A stretch of 64,000 nt of DNA from Mesorhizobium sp. J8 (GTDB lineage Bacteria; Pseudomonadota; Alphaproteobacteria; Rhizobiales; Rhizobiaceae): assembly GCF_016591715.1 (NCBI RefSeq), contig NZ_AP024109.1, positions 3,720,001 through 3,784,000 on the forward strand, in the 5' to 3' direction. Below, piece after piece: positions 56,708 to 64,000 of this stretch. The translations under genes were made by a program, and so were the position numbers. How positions within the stretch are numbered: position 1 is the stretch's first letter; every line of letters begins with the position of its first letter. The notes under the pieces were generated by a model. That model did not search any database. It saw only the letters and a list, made by a program, of their open reading frames with translations, and was not told the origin of the DNA.

Positions 56708-57250
56708 TCAATCCTTGAACGTGATCCCGTATTTCGCCGCCTGCTCCTTCGGCATGTCGGCCAACGCCTGTCGCACGGTGTAGCCGCCATAGACGTTGCC
56801 GCCGTCGCGGATCATCCAGTCCTCGACATCGGCTTCCGCCACGCTCATGCGGTCGCCCATCTTGTACTTGTTGCCGTTGACGGGCTCGTCGGCGAGCAGG
56901 CCGACGAAATGACCGTTGCTGAACCCGACGAGCTGCAGCCAGATGTGCTCGGTGGCGCCGTTCTGCGTGAGCGGGAACTTCACGGTATAGGTCCCGCGCG
57001 TTCCGGCATCGATCAGTTCATGGAACCGCGGCAGCGTCGCACGGCCTTTGGCCTTGGCGCCTTGCATTGCATCGTCGGCGGTGGAATACGCGACCACGTT
57101 CGGCTTGATCGGTCGCGGCGACATCGGCAGCGCGCCTGGCGCCGCTGCCGGAATGGCGACAGGCCTGCTGTCCGGCCTGTAGCCGGCGGCGTTGTAAAGT
57201 CCGTAGCCAAAGACGGCGACAAAGGCGATTGCCATAACCGGATTACGCAT
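56708..57250 (-). CDS. DUF2314 protein with N-terminal membrane anchor or signal
   Basis: A 180-residue protein. The first 20 residues (VMAIAFVAVFGYGLYNAAG) form a signal or anchor helix. A DUF2314 domain follows: TYTVKFPLTQNGATEHIWL, GHFVGLLADEPVNG, VEDWMIRDGGNVYGGYTVR. The domain has no known activity. The start is the ATG at 57250. The 138-bp gap to its right (57251-57388) shows nothing beyond a likely promoter. Confidence 0.75.
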   Translation of the reverse strand: MRNPVMAIAFVAVFGYGLYNAAGYRPDSRPVAIPAAAPGALPMSPRPIKPNVVAYSTADDAMQGAKAKGRATLPRFHELIDAGTRGTYTVKFPLTQNGATEHIWLQLVGFSNGHFVGLLADEPVNGNKYKMGDRMSVAEADVEDWMIRDGGNVYGGYTVRQALADMPKEQAAKYGITFKD

Positions 57251-57388
57251 CCAACCCCTCCAAATGCGATCACGGACACGTTACCGGAAGGTCGTTGCCG
57301 CGCCGCTAAAAGACAGGGTGAGCGCCTGGTTAGAAAAATACCGAAATTGCGCCGGAATCCATGGGGCGCTGATAGCGACATAGCGCCA

Positions 57389-57534
57389 TGAGGCGCGTCG
57401 AGATTCAGGTCAGGCCGAGTCGAGAATGGTGGCTTCCGAGAACCGGAGCGGAGCGTACTTGAAGTACGTGAGCACCGGAAGCGCAGGAAGCCGCCATTCG
57501 CAGGCCGGCCTCACCTGAATATCGATGCGCCTCA
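57389..57534. repeat. Long palindromic repeat with internal segment (long form)
   Basis: TGAGGCGC (57389-57396) pairs with GCGCCTCA (57527-57534), ATTCAGGT (57403-57410) with ACCTGAAT (57513-57520), and AATGGTGGCTTCC (57425-57437) with GGAAGCCGCCATT (57486-57498, one mismatch); GTACTTGAAGTAC lies at the centre. The outer arms match the short form at 29715-29768. The right end overlaps the stop codon of the GH25 gene. Confidence 0.75.
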
Positions 57535-58653
57535 GTCGGCGTCGGCCACCATCTGCCCGCCCCCGCCCAGCCAGGCGCGCCATTGCCGCTCATCACCATG
57601 GAAGACGTTGAGGTCGATGCGGCCGCTCACGCCATGTGACAGGCCGGAGCCGGAATACTGCCAGAACACCCACTTGCGGCCTGGATAGACCTTTGACGGA
57701 TGCGCCGCCACCGCGCGCAGCCAGAACGGATAATCCAGAAAGGCGCCGCGGAGGTTGTCGCGATAGAAATCGGGGCTGGTGTAGATGATGGGCCGCTGGC
57801 CGTAGTGGCGCTCCAGCTTGTCCATGAAGACCTGCATCTTTTCCAGCACCTTCTCGCGCGATGGCCTGCGCTTGCAGGAGGAATCGCCGTTCCACTCGAC
57901 GTCGATGACCGGCGGCAGCGCGCCGTCGACCTTGGGCACGTTGCGGATGAACCAGTCGGCCTGCTCGCCGGCGGTGCGGCACCAGTAGAAGAAATGATAG
58001 GCGCCGCGCTTCAGCCCGGCGGCATCGGCGTTGCGCCAGTTCTTCATGAACATCGGGTCGAGATGATCGCCGCCGTCGGTCGCCTTGATATAGGCGAAGT
58101 TGGCGCCCTGGGCGCGCAGCTTTTCCCAGTTGATGTTGCCCTGCCAGCGCGACACGTCGACGCCGTGCACGGCCAGATGGCGCGGCGAGGAGCGGCCGAA
58201 ATTGATCGGCTTGGCGTCGCGGAACGCATAGCGCGTGACCGGGTTGGCGAGCATGGCGGGCGCGGCGCGCGACAGCCGCTTCGGCGGCGAGACGAGCGCC
58301 GCCTCCTGCACCGGCGGCTCGACGCTGTCCGGCAGAGCGGTCGCCGGGAAGTTCACCGTCTCCTCCTCGGCGAGACCGAAGGGGCGCGGGCTCTCGTCGC
58401 CGGGACTTGCGTTACCTTCGTCAAGCAGCGACGCCGGCGGCTCGATGCGCGCCATGCCCGACATCGACGCGGTCTCGACGGTTTTTTCCCTTACGGCGGT
58501 CTTCACGCCCTTCGACACCGGCGCGCTCGGCCGCACGACCGAGCTGGTCGTCTCGTTGGACGGCATCTGCAAGGCATCGACGCCCGACGTGGACGAGCAG
58601 CCGGCAAGGCAAAGCGCTGCGAGCACGAAACTGACGACGCCAAAAATCCGCAT
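57532..58653 (-). CDS. GH25-family muramidase, lipoprotein
   Basis: A 373-residue lipoprotein: the lipobox LCLAGC acylates Cys19; a 140-residue low-complexity linker leads to a GH25 lysozyme domain (about 160-365). That domain has HGVDVSRWQGNINWEKL (catalytic Asp region), AYIKATDGGD, GAYHFFYW and PPVIDVEWNGD (catalytic Asp-x-Glu), then WVFWQYSGSG. It would cleave peptidoglycan glycan strands from the periplasm side of a membrane. The AT-rich region upstream should hold its promoter. Confidence 0.86.
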   Translation of the reverse strand: MRIFGVVSFVLAALCLAGCSSTSGVDALQMPSNETTSSVVRPSAPVSKGVKTAVREKTVETASMSGMARIEPPASLLDEGNASPGDESPRPFGLAEEETVNFPATALPDSVEPPVQEAALVSPPKRLSRAAPAMLANPVTRYAFRDAKPINFGRSSPRHLAVHGVDVSRWQGNINWEKLRAQGANFAYIKATDGGDHLDPMFMKNWRNADAAGLKRGAYHFFYWCRTAGEQADWFIRNVPKVDGALPPVIDVEWNGDSSCKRRPSREKVLEKMQVFMDKLERHYGQRPIIYTSPDFYRDNLRGAFLDYPFWLRAVAAHPSKVYPGRKWVFWQYSGSGLSHGVSGRIDLNVFHGDERQWRAWLGGGGQMVADAD

Positions 58654-58964
58654 CTTTGACCTGTACGCGAGACAAAACAGACCGAAGGCAGGAAAGACGC
58701 CGCCGGAAGCCCCATTCCTAATGAGAAATTACCAACAAAGTTTGAATCAAAATTTACCTTTGGCGCGACGGTGGTGACCGATTCGGGATGTATCGCCGTT
58801 ACCTCGCCCCGCGCGAAGGCGCAGCCGCGAGCGAGCCCAAGATCAGGACGATCCTCACCGGGTCGGCGGACGCATTGAAGCAGGGGCTAAACCTGGCTCG
58901 CCTGACATCCCATATACGGGGCTCGCGCAAAGTGAAGCGCTCACGTACCCAGGGATTGTGCTTA
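58654..58964. other. 311-bp gap between divergent GH25 and Tim44-domain genes
   Basis: Contains an AT-rich pocket at about 58720-58760 with the 11-bp palindrome TTTGAATCAAA (58741-58751), a plausible promoter or operator for the GH25 gene. The rest is GC-rich, with no convincing gene, although the Tim44 frame remains open back to 58788. Confidence 0.45.
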
Positions 58965-59936
58965 ATGTCGAAGTCACGAACGATCAAAATCGCGTCGATC
59001 CTCATGATCCTGCTGATGACGCTCGGGACCGTCGCTATCGGCTCCGCCGAAGCGCGCATGGGCGGCAGCTTCGGCAGCCGCGGCAGCCGGACCTACCAGG
59101 CTCCCGCGCCGACCAGGACGGCCCCTTACACGGCACCCGTCACGCGCTCGATGACGCCGCAAACCACCCAGTCCATCCCATCGTCACAGTCGTTTCCGGG
59201 CTCCGCTCGCCCCGGTTTCTGGCGTGGTTTCGGCGGCGGTTTTGTCGGCGGCCTGGTGGGAGGACTGTTCTTCCAGGGCCTGTTCGGCATGATGCTGGGC
59301 CATGGTTTCGGCGGCATAGGCGGCGGGCTGAGCTTCATCTTCCAACTGCTCTTGATCGGCGGGCTCGTGATGCTGGCGATGCGCTTCCTCAATCGCGACA
59401 ATGCCGCTCCGGCCAACATGCGAAGCGCCGGCGTTCCGTTCGGACGGCAGGGCTGGGGCGGCACGCCGCCCAGCTATTCGTCCAATGCCGCGAGCTTCGG
59501 CTCCACTGATGCATCCGGCGCGGATGAAATCGGCATCACGGACGCCGATCGTGACGCGTTCGAACGAATCCTCGGCGACGTGCAGGCTGCCTTCACCCGC
59601 GAGGATCATCAGGGGTTGCGCCGGCTGACGACCCCCGAAATGGTTTCCTACCTTTCGGAGGAACTGGCGGACAACGCTACCCACGGCCTCAAGAACGAGG
59701 TGACAAACCTTCGGCTGCTGAAGGGCGAAGTCGCCGAGGCGTGGCGGGAGGGTTCGCGCGACTATGCAACCGTAGCTATGCGCTGGTCGGCGATCGACAT
59801 CATGCGCAACCGCCAGACCGGCGCCGTCGAGAAGGGCGATCCCAACAATCCGGTCGAAGCCACCGAGCTGTGGACTTTCACCCGCCAGGCTGGGGAGCCA
59901 TGGCTGCTGTCCGCGATCCAGGACGCGTCCAGTTAA
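58965..59936 (+). CDS. Tim44-like domain membrane protein
   Basis: A 323-residue protein. A signal or anchor (residues 8-31, ILMILLMTLGTVAIGSAEA) is followed by a Ser/Thr/Pro-rich stretch, glycine-rich hydrophobic segments (GGGFVGGLVGGLFFQGLFGM and ISFIFQLLLIGGLVMLAMRF-like) and a C-terminal Tim44-like domain (about 185-320: FERILGDVQAAFTREDHQGLRRLTT-like start, then EATELWTFTRQAGEPWLLSAIQ). Bacterial members are of unclear role, some linked to membrane-protein or transporter assembly. The ATG at 58965 is chosen because it starts the signal. Confidence 0.8.
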   Translation: MSKSRTIKIASILMILLMTLGTVAIGSAEARMGGSFGSRGSRTYQAPAPTRTAPYTAPVTRSMTPQTTQSIPSSQSFPGSARPGFWRGFGGGFVGGLVGGLFFQGLFGMMLGHGFGGIGGGLSFIFQLLLIGGLVMLAMRFLNRDNAAPANMRSAGVPFGRQGWGGTPPSYSSNAASFGSTDASGADEIGITDADRDAFERILGDVQAAFTREDHQGLRRLTTPEMVSYLSEELADNATHGLKNEVTNLRLLKGEVAEAWREGSRDYATVAMRWSAIDIMRNRQTGAVEKGDPNNPVEATELWTFTRQAGEPWLLSAIQDASS

Positions 59937-59965
59937 GCCATACCATAACGAGGAAAGCTCTTCGA

Positions 59966-60751
59966 TCACCGCCTGAACACGCCGATCATCGGCCCGAGAT
60001 TCCAGAAGTCGTCGTTGCGGCCGATCCCTGGCGCATAGAGGCTGGAGATCGAGCCGTCGAGGAAGAGCGCGTTCGGGCAGCCGAGTTGGTCACGGAACAG
60101 CCTCGCGAATTGGTGGAAGGTCACGACGTCGTCCGAGATCGCGAAGATCGCGACGCCGTCGGGGCGCACGCCGACGCCGTCGCGGATCTTGCGCGAGGTG
60201 CCGTCGGCCTGGAATTTCGGATGCAGCTTGCCGTCAATGACCAGCATCGGCCCGGACTGCGTGGCATAATCGACGCGCGGGGGGCGCTTGAGGTAATCCT
60301 TGGTCGCGCGGACCCCGGCCTTGCCGGCGCTGAGATAGAAGATGCCGTTGGGCTGCATGGAGAAATTGCCGGATCCCGATCCGGTCTTCGCCGGCGTGAC
60401 CTGCTCGCCGCGCTCGACATAGAGCCCGACTGGCATGAGGTTCGGATGATACATGCCGGCATTCATGCCGAACAGCAGGTTTCGCCCTGTCGCCTGCTGC
60501 GCGCTGCGCAGATTGTGCAGCGAGCGGTAGAAGTCGCCGTCCTTGTTCTTCCAGAACAGCTCGATTGAGAAATGCTTCGGATCGGCCTCGCAGACCAGAT
60601 AGGACGCGCTCTCGAAAATCTGATTGCGACAGGGCGGCAAGGCCGCCAGCCATTGGCCAAGGCCCATGCCTGCGCCGACGGCGGCAGGCACCGCCGATTT
60701 CACCAGCCCGGCTAGCAAAGGTACCGATTGCAACAGCGTCCCAAGATCCAT
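59966..60751 (-). CDS. Phosphodiester-glycosidase-like protein (NAGPA/DUF2233 family)
   Basis: A 261-residue protein with a hydrophobic N-terminal segment (about 10-40), probably exported. The catalytic-type domain has LLFGMNAGMYHPNLMPVGLYVERG, YATQSGPMLVIDGKLH and CPNALFLDGSISSLYAP, the features of the YigE/NAGPA fold, whose human member uncovers mannose 6-phosphate. Bacterial substrates are not known; a phosphodiester-linked cell-wall sugar is possible. It lies 72 bp after uppP on the same strand. Confidence 0.78.
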   Translation of the reverse strand: MDLGTLLQSVPLLAGLVKSAVPAAVGAGMGLGQWLAALPPCRNQIFESASYLVCEADPKHFSIELFWKNKDGDFYRSLHNLRSAQQATGRNLLFGMNAGMYHPNLMPVGLYVERGEQVTPAKTGSGSGNFSMQPNGIFYLSAGKAGVRATKDYLKRPPRVDYATQSGPMLVIDGKLHPKFQADGTSRKIRDGVGVRPDGVAIFAISDDVVTFHQFARLFRDQLGCPNALFLDGSISSLYAPGIGRNDDFWNLGPMIGVFRR

Positions 60752-60823
60752 CAGCGCGTCCCGCTCGTCAGCACCGGTATAGCGGATTCGGTCGACGCCG
60801 CTGCGCGGATTTCCTGGATTGCG

Positions 60824-61696
60824 TCAGGTGAGCCAACCGGCCGCGACGCTTATCAGGAGCACCACGCCGAGCAGGCCGCGATAGATGACGAACGGCCAGG
60901 CGGAGAAGCGCTCGAGCACCCGCATCAGCCCCCATATGGCGAAGAAGGCCGAGACCGAGGCGACGACGAGGCCGACGGCCAGGATCGACCAGCCATGCGC
61001 GTCGAGATGCACCTTGTGCAGTTCATAGAGTTCCTTGAGGCCGGCGAGCGCGATGGCCGGCAAGCCGAGCAGGAAGGACAGGCGCGCCGCCTCCGGCCGG
61101 GCGAAGCCAAGCCCCATCGCCGCCGTCAGCGTCGAGCCCGAGCGGGAGACGCCGGGAATGAGCGCGCCGACCTGGGCGACGCCCACCAAGAGCGCGTCGA
61201 GGATCGACGCCTGGCGCAGCATTAGCTTATGGCTGGCGAATATCTCGGCGAGCGCCAGGAGGATCGCCATGACGATACAGGCCCAGCCGATGGCGGCGAG
61301 CCCGCGCAGCGGCGAATTGCAGGCGTTCAGCGCGCCCGAGAGCGCAAGGCCAGCAATGACGATCGGCACGGTGGCAAGCACGATGCTGATCGCAAGGCGG
61401 AAATAGCGGTCGCTGAAATCGCGGCGCGAGATCGCGGCAAGCGATCCGAACAGCACGTCCCTGACATCGCTCCAGAAATAGCTGACCACCGCCGCCAGCG
61501 CCGCCAATTGCATGGCGGCGGAAAAGGCCGAGCCGGGATCCTGCCAGCCGAGCACGGCCGGCACGATACGCATATGCGCGGTCGACGAGATCGGCAGCAA
61601 TTCGGTGATGCCTTGCACGATGCCCAGAAACGCCACCTTGGCATAGCCCAGGCCGACAAAGCCGGTATCCAACCCTTGAGTGCAGACGTCGGTCAT
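60824..61696 (-). CDS. uppP: Undecaprenyl-diphosphatase UppP (BacA)
   Basis: A 290-residue integral membrane enzyme with about eight helices. It dephosphorylates undecaprenyl pyrophosphate so the lipid carrier can be reused for peptidoglycan and polysaccharide synthesis. Motifs are GITELLPISSTAHMRI (ExxxE-type catalytic loop) and LIPGVSRSGSTLTAAM, the two UppP signatures. Overproduction of this family gives bacitracin resistance. Confidence 0.9.
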   Translation of the reverse strand: MTDVCTQGLDTGFVGLGYAKVAFLGIVQGITELLPISSTAHMRIVPAVLGWQDPGSAFSAAMQLAALAAVVSYFWSDVRDVLFGSLAAISRRDFSDRYFRLAISIVLATVPIVIAGLALSGALNACNSPLRGLAAIGWACIVMAILLALAEIFASHKLMLRQASILDALLVGVAQVGALIPGVSRSGSTLTAAMGLGFARPEAARLSFLLGLPAIALAGLKELYELHKVHLDAHGWSILAVGLVVASVSAFFAIWGLMRVLERFSAWPFVIYRGLLGVVLLISVAAGWLT

Positions 61697-61832
61697 CTCA
61701 ATCCTTTTCCCAGCGCCCCGGCCCTGCCCCGGAGCAAAAGTGAATCGTAATTCGAAAAGCCCTGGAGGACAGGCTTAGCCTCACGATAGCGTGATTCCAA
61801 CTCACGGATTTGTAAGGTGCCGCTAATCCTGC

Positions 61833-61860
61833 TTGACAACGGTCGTCGCCATATTATCAT
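61833..61860 (+). promoter_or_regulatory. Promoter of the GNAT acetyltransferase gene
   Basis: TTGACA (61833-61838), 16-base spacer, TATCAT (61855-61860). A palindrome lies just after it. Confidence 0.55.
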
Positions 61861-61868
61861 CCACTAAT

Positions 61869-61881
61869 CTTACACTGTAAG
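61869..61881. promoter_or_regulatory. Operator-like palindrome before the GNAT gene
   Basis: CTTACA-C-TGTAAG, a perfect 13-bp palindrome placed where transcription should begin. The half-site TGTAAGGT (61876-61883) also occurs upstream of the -35 at 61811-61818. Confidence 0.55.
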
Positions 61882-61901
61882 GTATTCGGAGGAGGATTTT
61901 C

Positions 61902-62831
61902 ATGTCGACCGCCGCCCTCTCGGAACTGCAACCGATCGTCCCACCGGAAACGCATGCTGCCGAAATCGCGATCGAGGAGGTGTCGCGCGATTTCAGCCGG
62001 GCCATCGAGCGCGCCGAAGTGGCTGCCTGGCTCGACCTCTACGAAGCGGCGCCCACCGACTTCGCGGCGCGGCATGGGCTGTCGATCGCGAGCGACGGCG
62101 ATCTTGTCTGGACCACCTGCACGACGATCCCGTTCATCCATTTCAATTGCGTGAAGAATATCGGCGTCGATGGTCCGGCGACGGAAGAGCAGGTCGACGC
62201 GCTGCTCCAGCGCTACCGTGATGCCGGCGTCATGCGGCCGTGGTTCTACACCAATCCGCATGCCGAACCGGCGCGGCTGCGGTGCTGGCTGGAAGCGCGC
62301 GGCCTGCAGCATCAGGGCGGCTGGGAGCGCATCTATCGCGACGCCACGCCGCTGCCGGAGGAACCGCTTTTTCCGGGCGATCCGCTGATCCCGGTCGACG
62401 ATCTGGTGGTCGAGGAGGTCACGCCCAGGACGGCATCGGATTGGGCTTCCTTCATCGATGCCAAATACAGGCTCCCCACCACGCCCTGGCTCACGGCGCT
62501 TGTCGGCCGCAAGGGCTGGCATCACTACATGCTGAAACGCGGGGGCGCGGTCGCCGCCGTGCGCTCGCTCTTCATCTCAGGCGGCGCGGCCTGGAGCGGC
62601 ATCGACGCCCCGGTGCCGGGAATCATGGCGCCGAGCTTCGATCTTGATGCCATGCTCGGCGAAAGGCTGGTTCGCGACGGCATCGCCGCCGGCGCGAAAC
62701 TGTTCGTCGCCGACATCGAGGCGCCGCGCCCCGACCGCGACGGGCCGGCCTATCGCAATTATGACCGGCTCGGCTTCAAGCTCGCCTATTTGCGCAATCA
62801 TTACAGCTACCTGCCCGCGCACTCGAGCTGA
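61902..62831 (+). CDS. GNAT-like N-acetyltransferase
   Basis: A 309-residue protein probably made of two acetyltransferase-like halves. The C-terminal half has KYRLPTTPWLTALVGRKGWHHYM-type substrate segment, AAVRSLFISGGAAWSGIDAPVPG (strands 4-5) and YRNYDRLGFKLAYLRNHYSYL, the last being the usual acyl-CoA GNAT ending. The substrate is unknown. A very strong ribosome site (GGAGGAGG) precedes the ATG. A promoter and palindromic operator upstream suggest it is repressed until an inducer appears. Single gene. Confidence 0.7.
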   Translation: MSTAALSELQPIVPPETHAAEIAIEEVSRDFSRAIERAEVAAWLDLYEAAPTDFAARHGLSIASDGDLVWTTCTTIPFIHFNCVKNIGVDGPATEEQVDALLQRYRDAGVMRPWFYTNPHAEPARLRCWLEARGLQHQGGWERIYRDATPLPEEPLFPGDPLIPVDDLVVEEVTPRTASDWASFIDAKYRLPTTPWLTALVGRKGWHHYMLKRGGAVAAVRSLFISGGAAWSGIDAPVPGIMAPSFDLDAMLGERLVRDGIAAGAKLFVADIEAPRPDRDGPAYRNYDRLGFKLAYLRNHYSYLPAHSS

Positions 62832-62890
62832 CCGGCGGCTGTTGTCCTTGTGCAATTCGCGGCGGGAAACCGGCATATTTTGGGGTCGCC

Positions 62891-63103
62891 TCAGCGATAG
62901 AGCCACTGCTTCAGGCAGCTTCTTGCCACCACATGCGCCGGCGGCACTGAAGCCTGGTCGATGCGGGAATCATCGCCGGCCCTGTCGCGCGCCTTCTCCA
63001 GAAGCAGGCGAATCTCTGCCGGACGCACCCGGTCGCGTTCCATCACGAGTTGGATCATCGGGTCGTTCAAAAGCTCGTCCAAGGTGTTGATGCTCTCGCT
63101 CAT
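62891..63103 (-). CDS. Small conserved-looking protein of unknown function
   Basis: A 70-residue cytosolic protein, helical, acidic at the N-terminus and basic at the end (MSESINTLDELLNDPMIQL, then RVRPAEIRLLLEKAR). No domain recognised. The codon usage is like that of the neighbours, and the ATG is preceded by GAGGAGGCGA, so it is probably real. Confidence 0.55.
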   Translation of the reverse strand: MSESINTLDELLNDPMIQLVMERDRVRPAEIRLLLEKARDRAGDDSRIDQASVPPAHVVARSCLKQWLYR

Positions 63104-63231
63104 CCGTCGCCTCCTCGATGCCTGCCCGCATGGCGCTTAGATAGGCGCCAATGATGGCCCGCCAATGACGCTTTGCCGGCTATGTCGTGAATCGAAGATG
63201 AAATTTTTGTGCAGGCCTGCGTCGCAATGAC

Positions 63232-63627
63232 TCAGGCCGGCGGCGCGCTTTCATATTGCGGCAGGCCATCGTCGAGCTTTACCCAAGGCTGCTTCGAAGC
63301 GGTCCAGAAATGCATGTCTGGCTTGAACAGCGACGGGTCGTCGAGCGAGCCGGAGGTGACGCCGAGAATGCCCCGGGAGTCGCGCCTTGAGAAAAGCGTC
63401 GTGCCACAGGCCGGGCAGAAGCCGCGCTTGAGGTCCGGCGTGGAATTGATCGTCGCGACCGGCCCTTCGACGGTCACATCGTCGATGCGGAACAGAAGCC
63501 GCGCGTTGAAGGCGGCGCCGATCGCTCTCTGGCAGATCCGGCAATGGCAGACGCGCTCGTTGATCGGCTCGGCCTCTGCCCTATACCGCACCGCGCCGCA
63601 AAGGCATCCGCCCTCATATTTCGCCAT
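63232..63627 (-). CDS. GFA-family (CENP-V/Gfa domain) zinc protein
   Basis: A 131-residue protein with the beta-barrel Gfa fold: GGCLCGAVRYR, CHCRICQRAIGAAFNA and GFCPACGTTLF supply the seven cysteines that bind two zinc ions. The name comes from glutathione-dependent formaldehyde activation, but most family members have no proven reaction. The ATG at 63627 is preferred to 63636. Confidence 0.85.
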   Translation of the reverse strand: MAKYEGGCLCGAVRYRAEAEPINERVCHCRICQRAIGAAFNARLLFRIDDVTVEGPVATINSTPDLKRGFCPACGTTLFSRRDSRGILGVTSGSLDDPSLFKPDMHFWTASKQPWVKLDDGLPQYESAPPA

Positions 63628-63745
63628 GGCAAGCATCCTGGTCGTGCACTATCGGCACGCTCTAACCGCCGGCACGGCAGCGTCAATCAAAAAGCTTTGA
63701 TGGAACGCGATCGCTAACGGTGATGCAGCGGCCGGACGCCCAGGG

Positions 63746-63994
63746 TCAGTGGCGCTTGGCCTGTACGAGATAGGCGTCGATCGTGGTCTCGCCGAGCCAT
63801 TTCGCGGCTTCGAGCCGATGCAGCCCCTCAACCAGGATGTGGCGCTTGCCGTCGTGCCGCACCTGGATCGGCGTCTTCATGCCGTTCTCGAGGATATCCT
63901 CGGCGAGATGGCGCACGGTTTCGGGATGCAGCGTCTTGCGCCGCGCCGTCGGCACGTAGATGTCGTCGACCTTGACCTTTTGCACCCGCAGCAT
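63746..63994 (-). CDS. ParB/sulfiredoxin-fold (ParB N-terminal domain) small protein
   Basis: An 82-residue protein that is a bare ParB N-terminal domain: VDDIYVPTARRKTLHPETVRHLAEDI-like start, NGMKTPIQVRHDGKRHILVEGLHRLEAAK with the GxxRxxA-type nucleotide motif altered to GLHRLEA, and a short C-terminus. It lacks the DNA-binding part of partition ParB, so it is not a chromosome-partition protein; relatives act as regulators or nucleotide hydrolases, here unknown. It lies at the window edge, but the ATG at 63994 gives a natural N-terminus. Confidence 0.7.
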   Translation of the reverse strand: MLRVQKVKVDDIYVPTARRKTLHPETVRHLAEDILENGMKTPIQVRHDGKRHILVEGLHRLEAAKWLGETTIDAYLVQAKRH

Positions 63995-64000
63995 GTCGGC

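Noticed and set aside
63746..63994. A chromosome or plasmid partition locus from the ParB-like gene
   Set aside because: Only the N-terminal fold is present, there is no ParA gene or parS-like site, and the protein is 82 residues.

Overview
The window reads as chromosomal DNA of an alphaproteobacterium of the order Hyphomicrobiales (Rhizobiales), most likely Mesorhizobium or a close relative. This is an inference from several features. Base composition is high GC. There is a CckA hybrid kinase, a giant GPR/RgsE-type polar-growth protein of the rhizobial type, a B12-dependent NrdJ ribonucleotide reductase, a DksA with a degraded zinc finger, and several families of short palindromic intergenic repeats. 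I see no rRNA, tRNA, CRISPR array, prophage or insertion sequence. Genes are packed and mostly conserved, so this is core-like chromosome rather than an accessory island.

Layout. 1-1.7 kb: end of a GMC flavoprotein dehydrogenase and its tri-haem cytochrome c partner. 1.7-6 kb: a DeoD-type purine nucleoside phosphorylase, the cell-cycle kinase gene cckA and a divergent FliO-domain membrane protein. 6-10.8 kb: a repeat-bearing gap, dksA, sixA, the ycjX/ycjF pair and a small secreted protein. 10.8-20.1 kb: a seven-gene peptide uptake and breakdown operon (leucyl aminopeptidase, proline iminopeptidase, binding protein, two permeases, two ATPases) with a divergent LysR regulator. 20.2-29.7 kb: a small secreted protein, an AraC regulator with an MFS exporter whose start region folds into a hairpin, a CPA2 cation/proton antiporter, the folate genes folP-folB-folK and a DHA2 drug exporter. 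29.8-31.8 kb: a ferredoxin and ferredoxin-NADP reductase pair and an Hpt phosphotransfer protein.

32-42.7 kb is devoted to the envelope: a 2134-residue GPR/RgsE homologue made largely of 36-, 29- and 11-residue repeats, converging on an MlaEFD-type phospholipid transport operon with an auxiliary lipoprotein. 42.7-49.3 kb holds an enolase-superfamily epimerase, an MFS transporter, a LpxH-like metallophosphoesterase, an SDR protein lacking the usual YxxxK motif, and the malic enzyme/phosphotransacetylase fusion. 49.4-56.4 kb holds a DUF2865 protein, gltX, a 713-bp gap rich in signals (NrdR-like boxes, a candidate short transcript with its own terminator) and nrdJ. 56.4-64 kb holds a broken glyoxalase-family gene, a DUF2314 protein, a GH25 muramidase lipoprotein, a Tim44-domain protein, a phosphodiester-glycosidase-like protein, uppP, a GNAT acetyltransferase behind a palindromic operator, and three small genes (unknown, GFA-type, ParB-like).

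The most noteworthy non-gene signals are a hairpin that contains the Shine-Dalgarno sequence of the MFS exporter at 22 kb, the signals upstream of nrdJ, the operator-like palindrome before the GNAT gene, and three families of palindromic repeats, each present in two copies, one of them with covarying stems. I did not find a clearly new multi-gene system.
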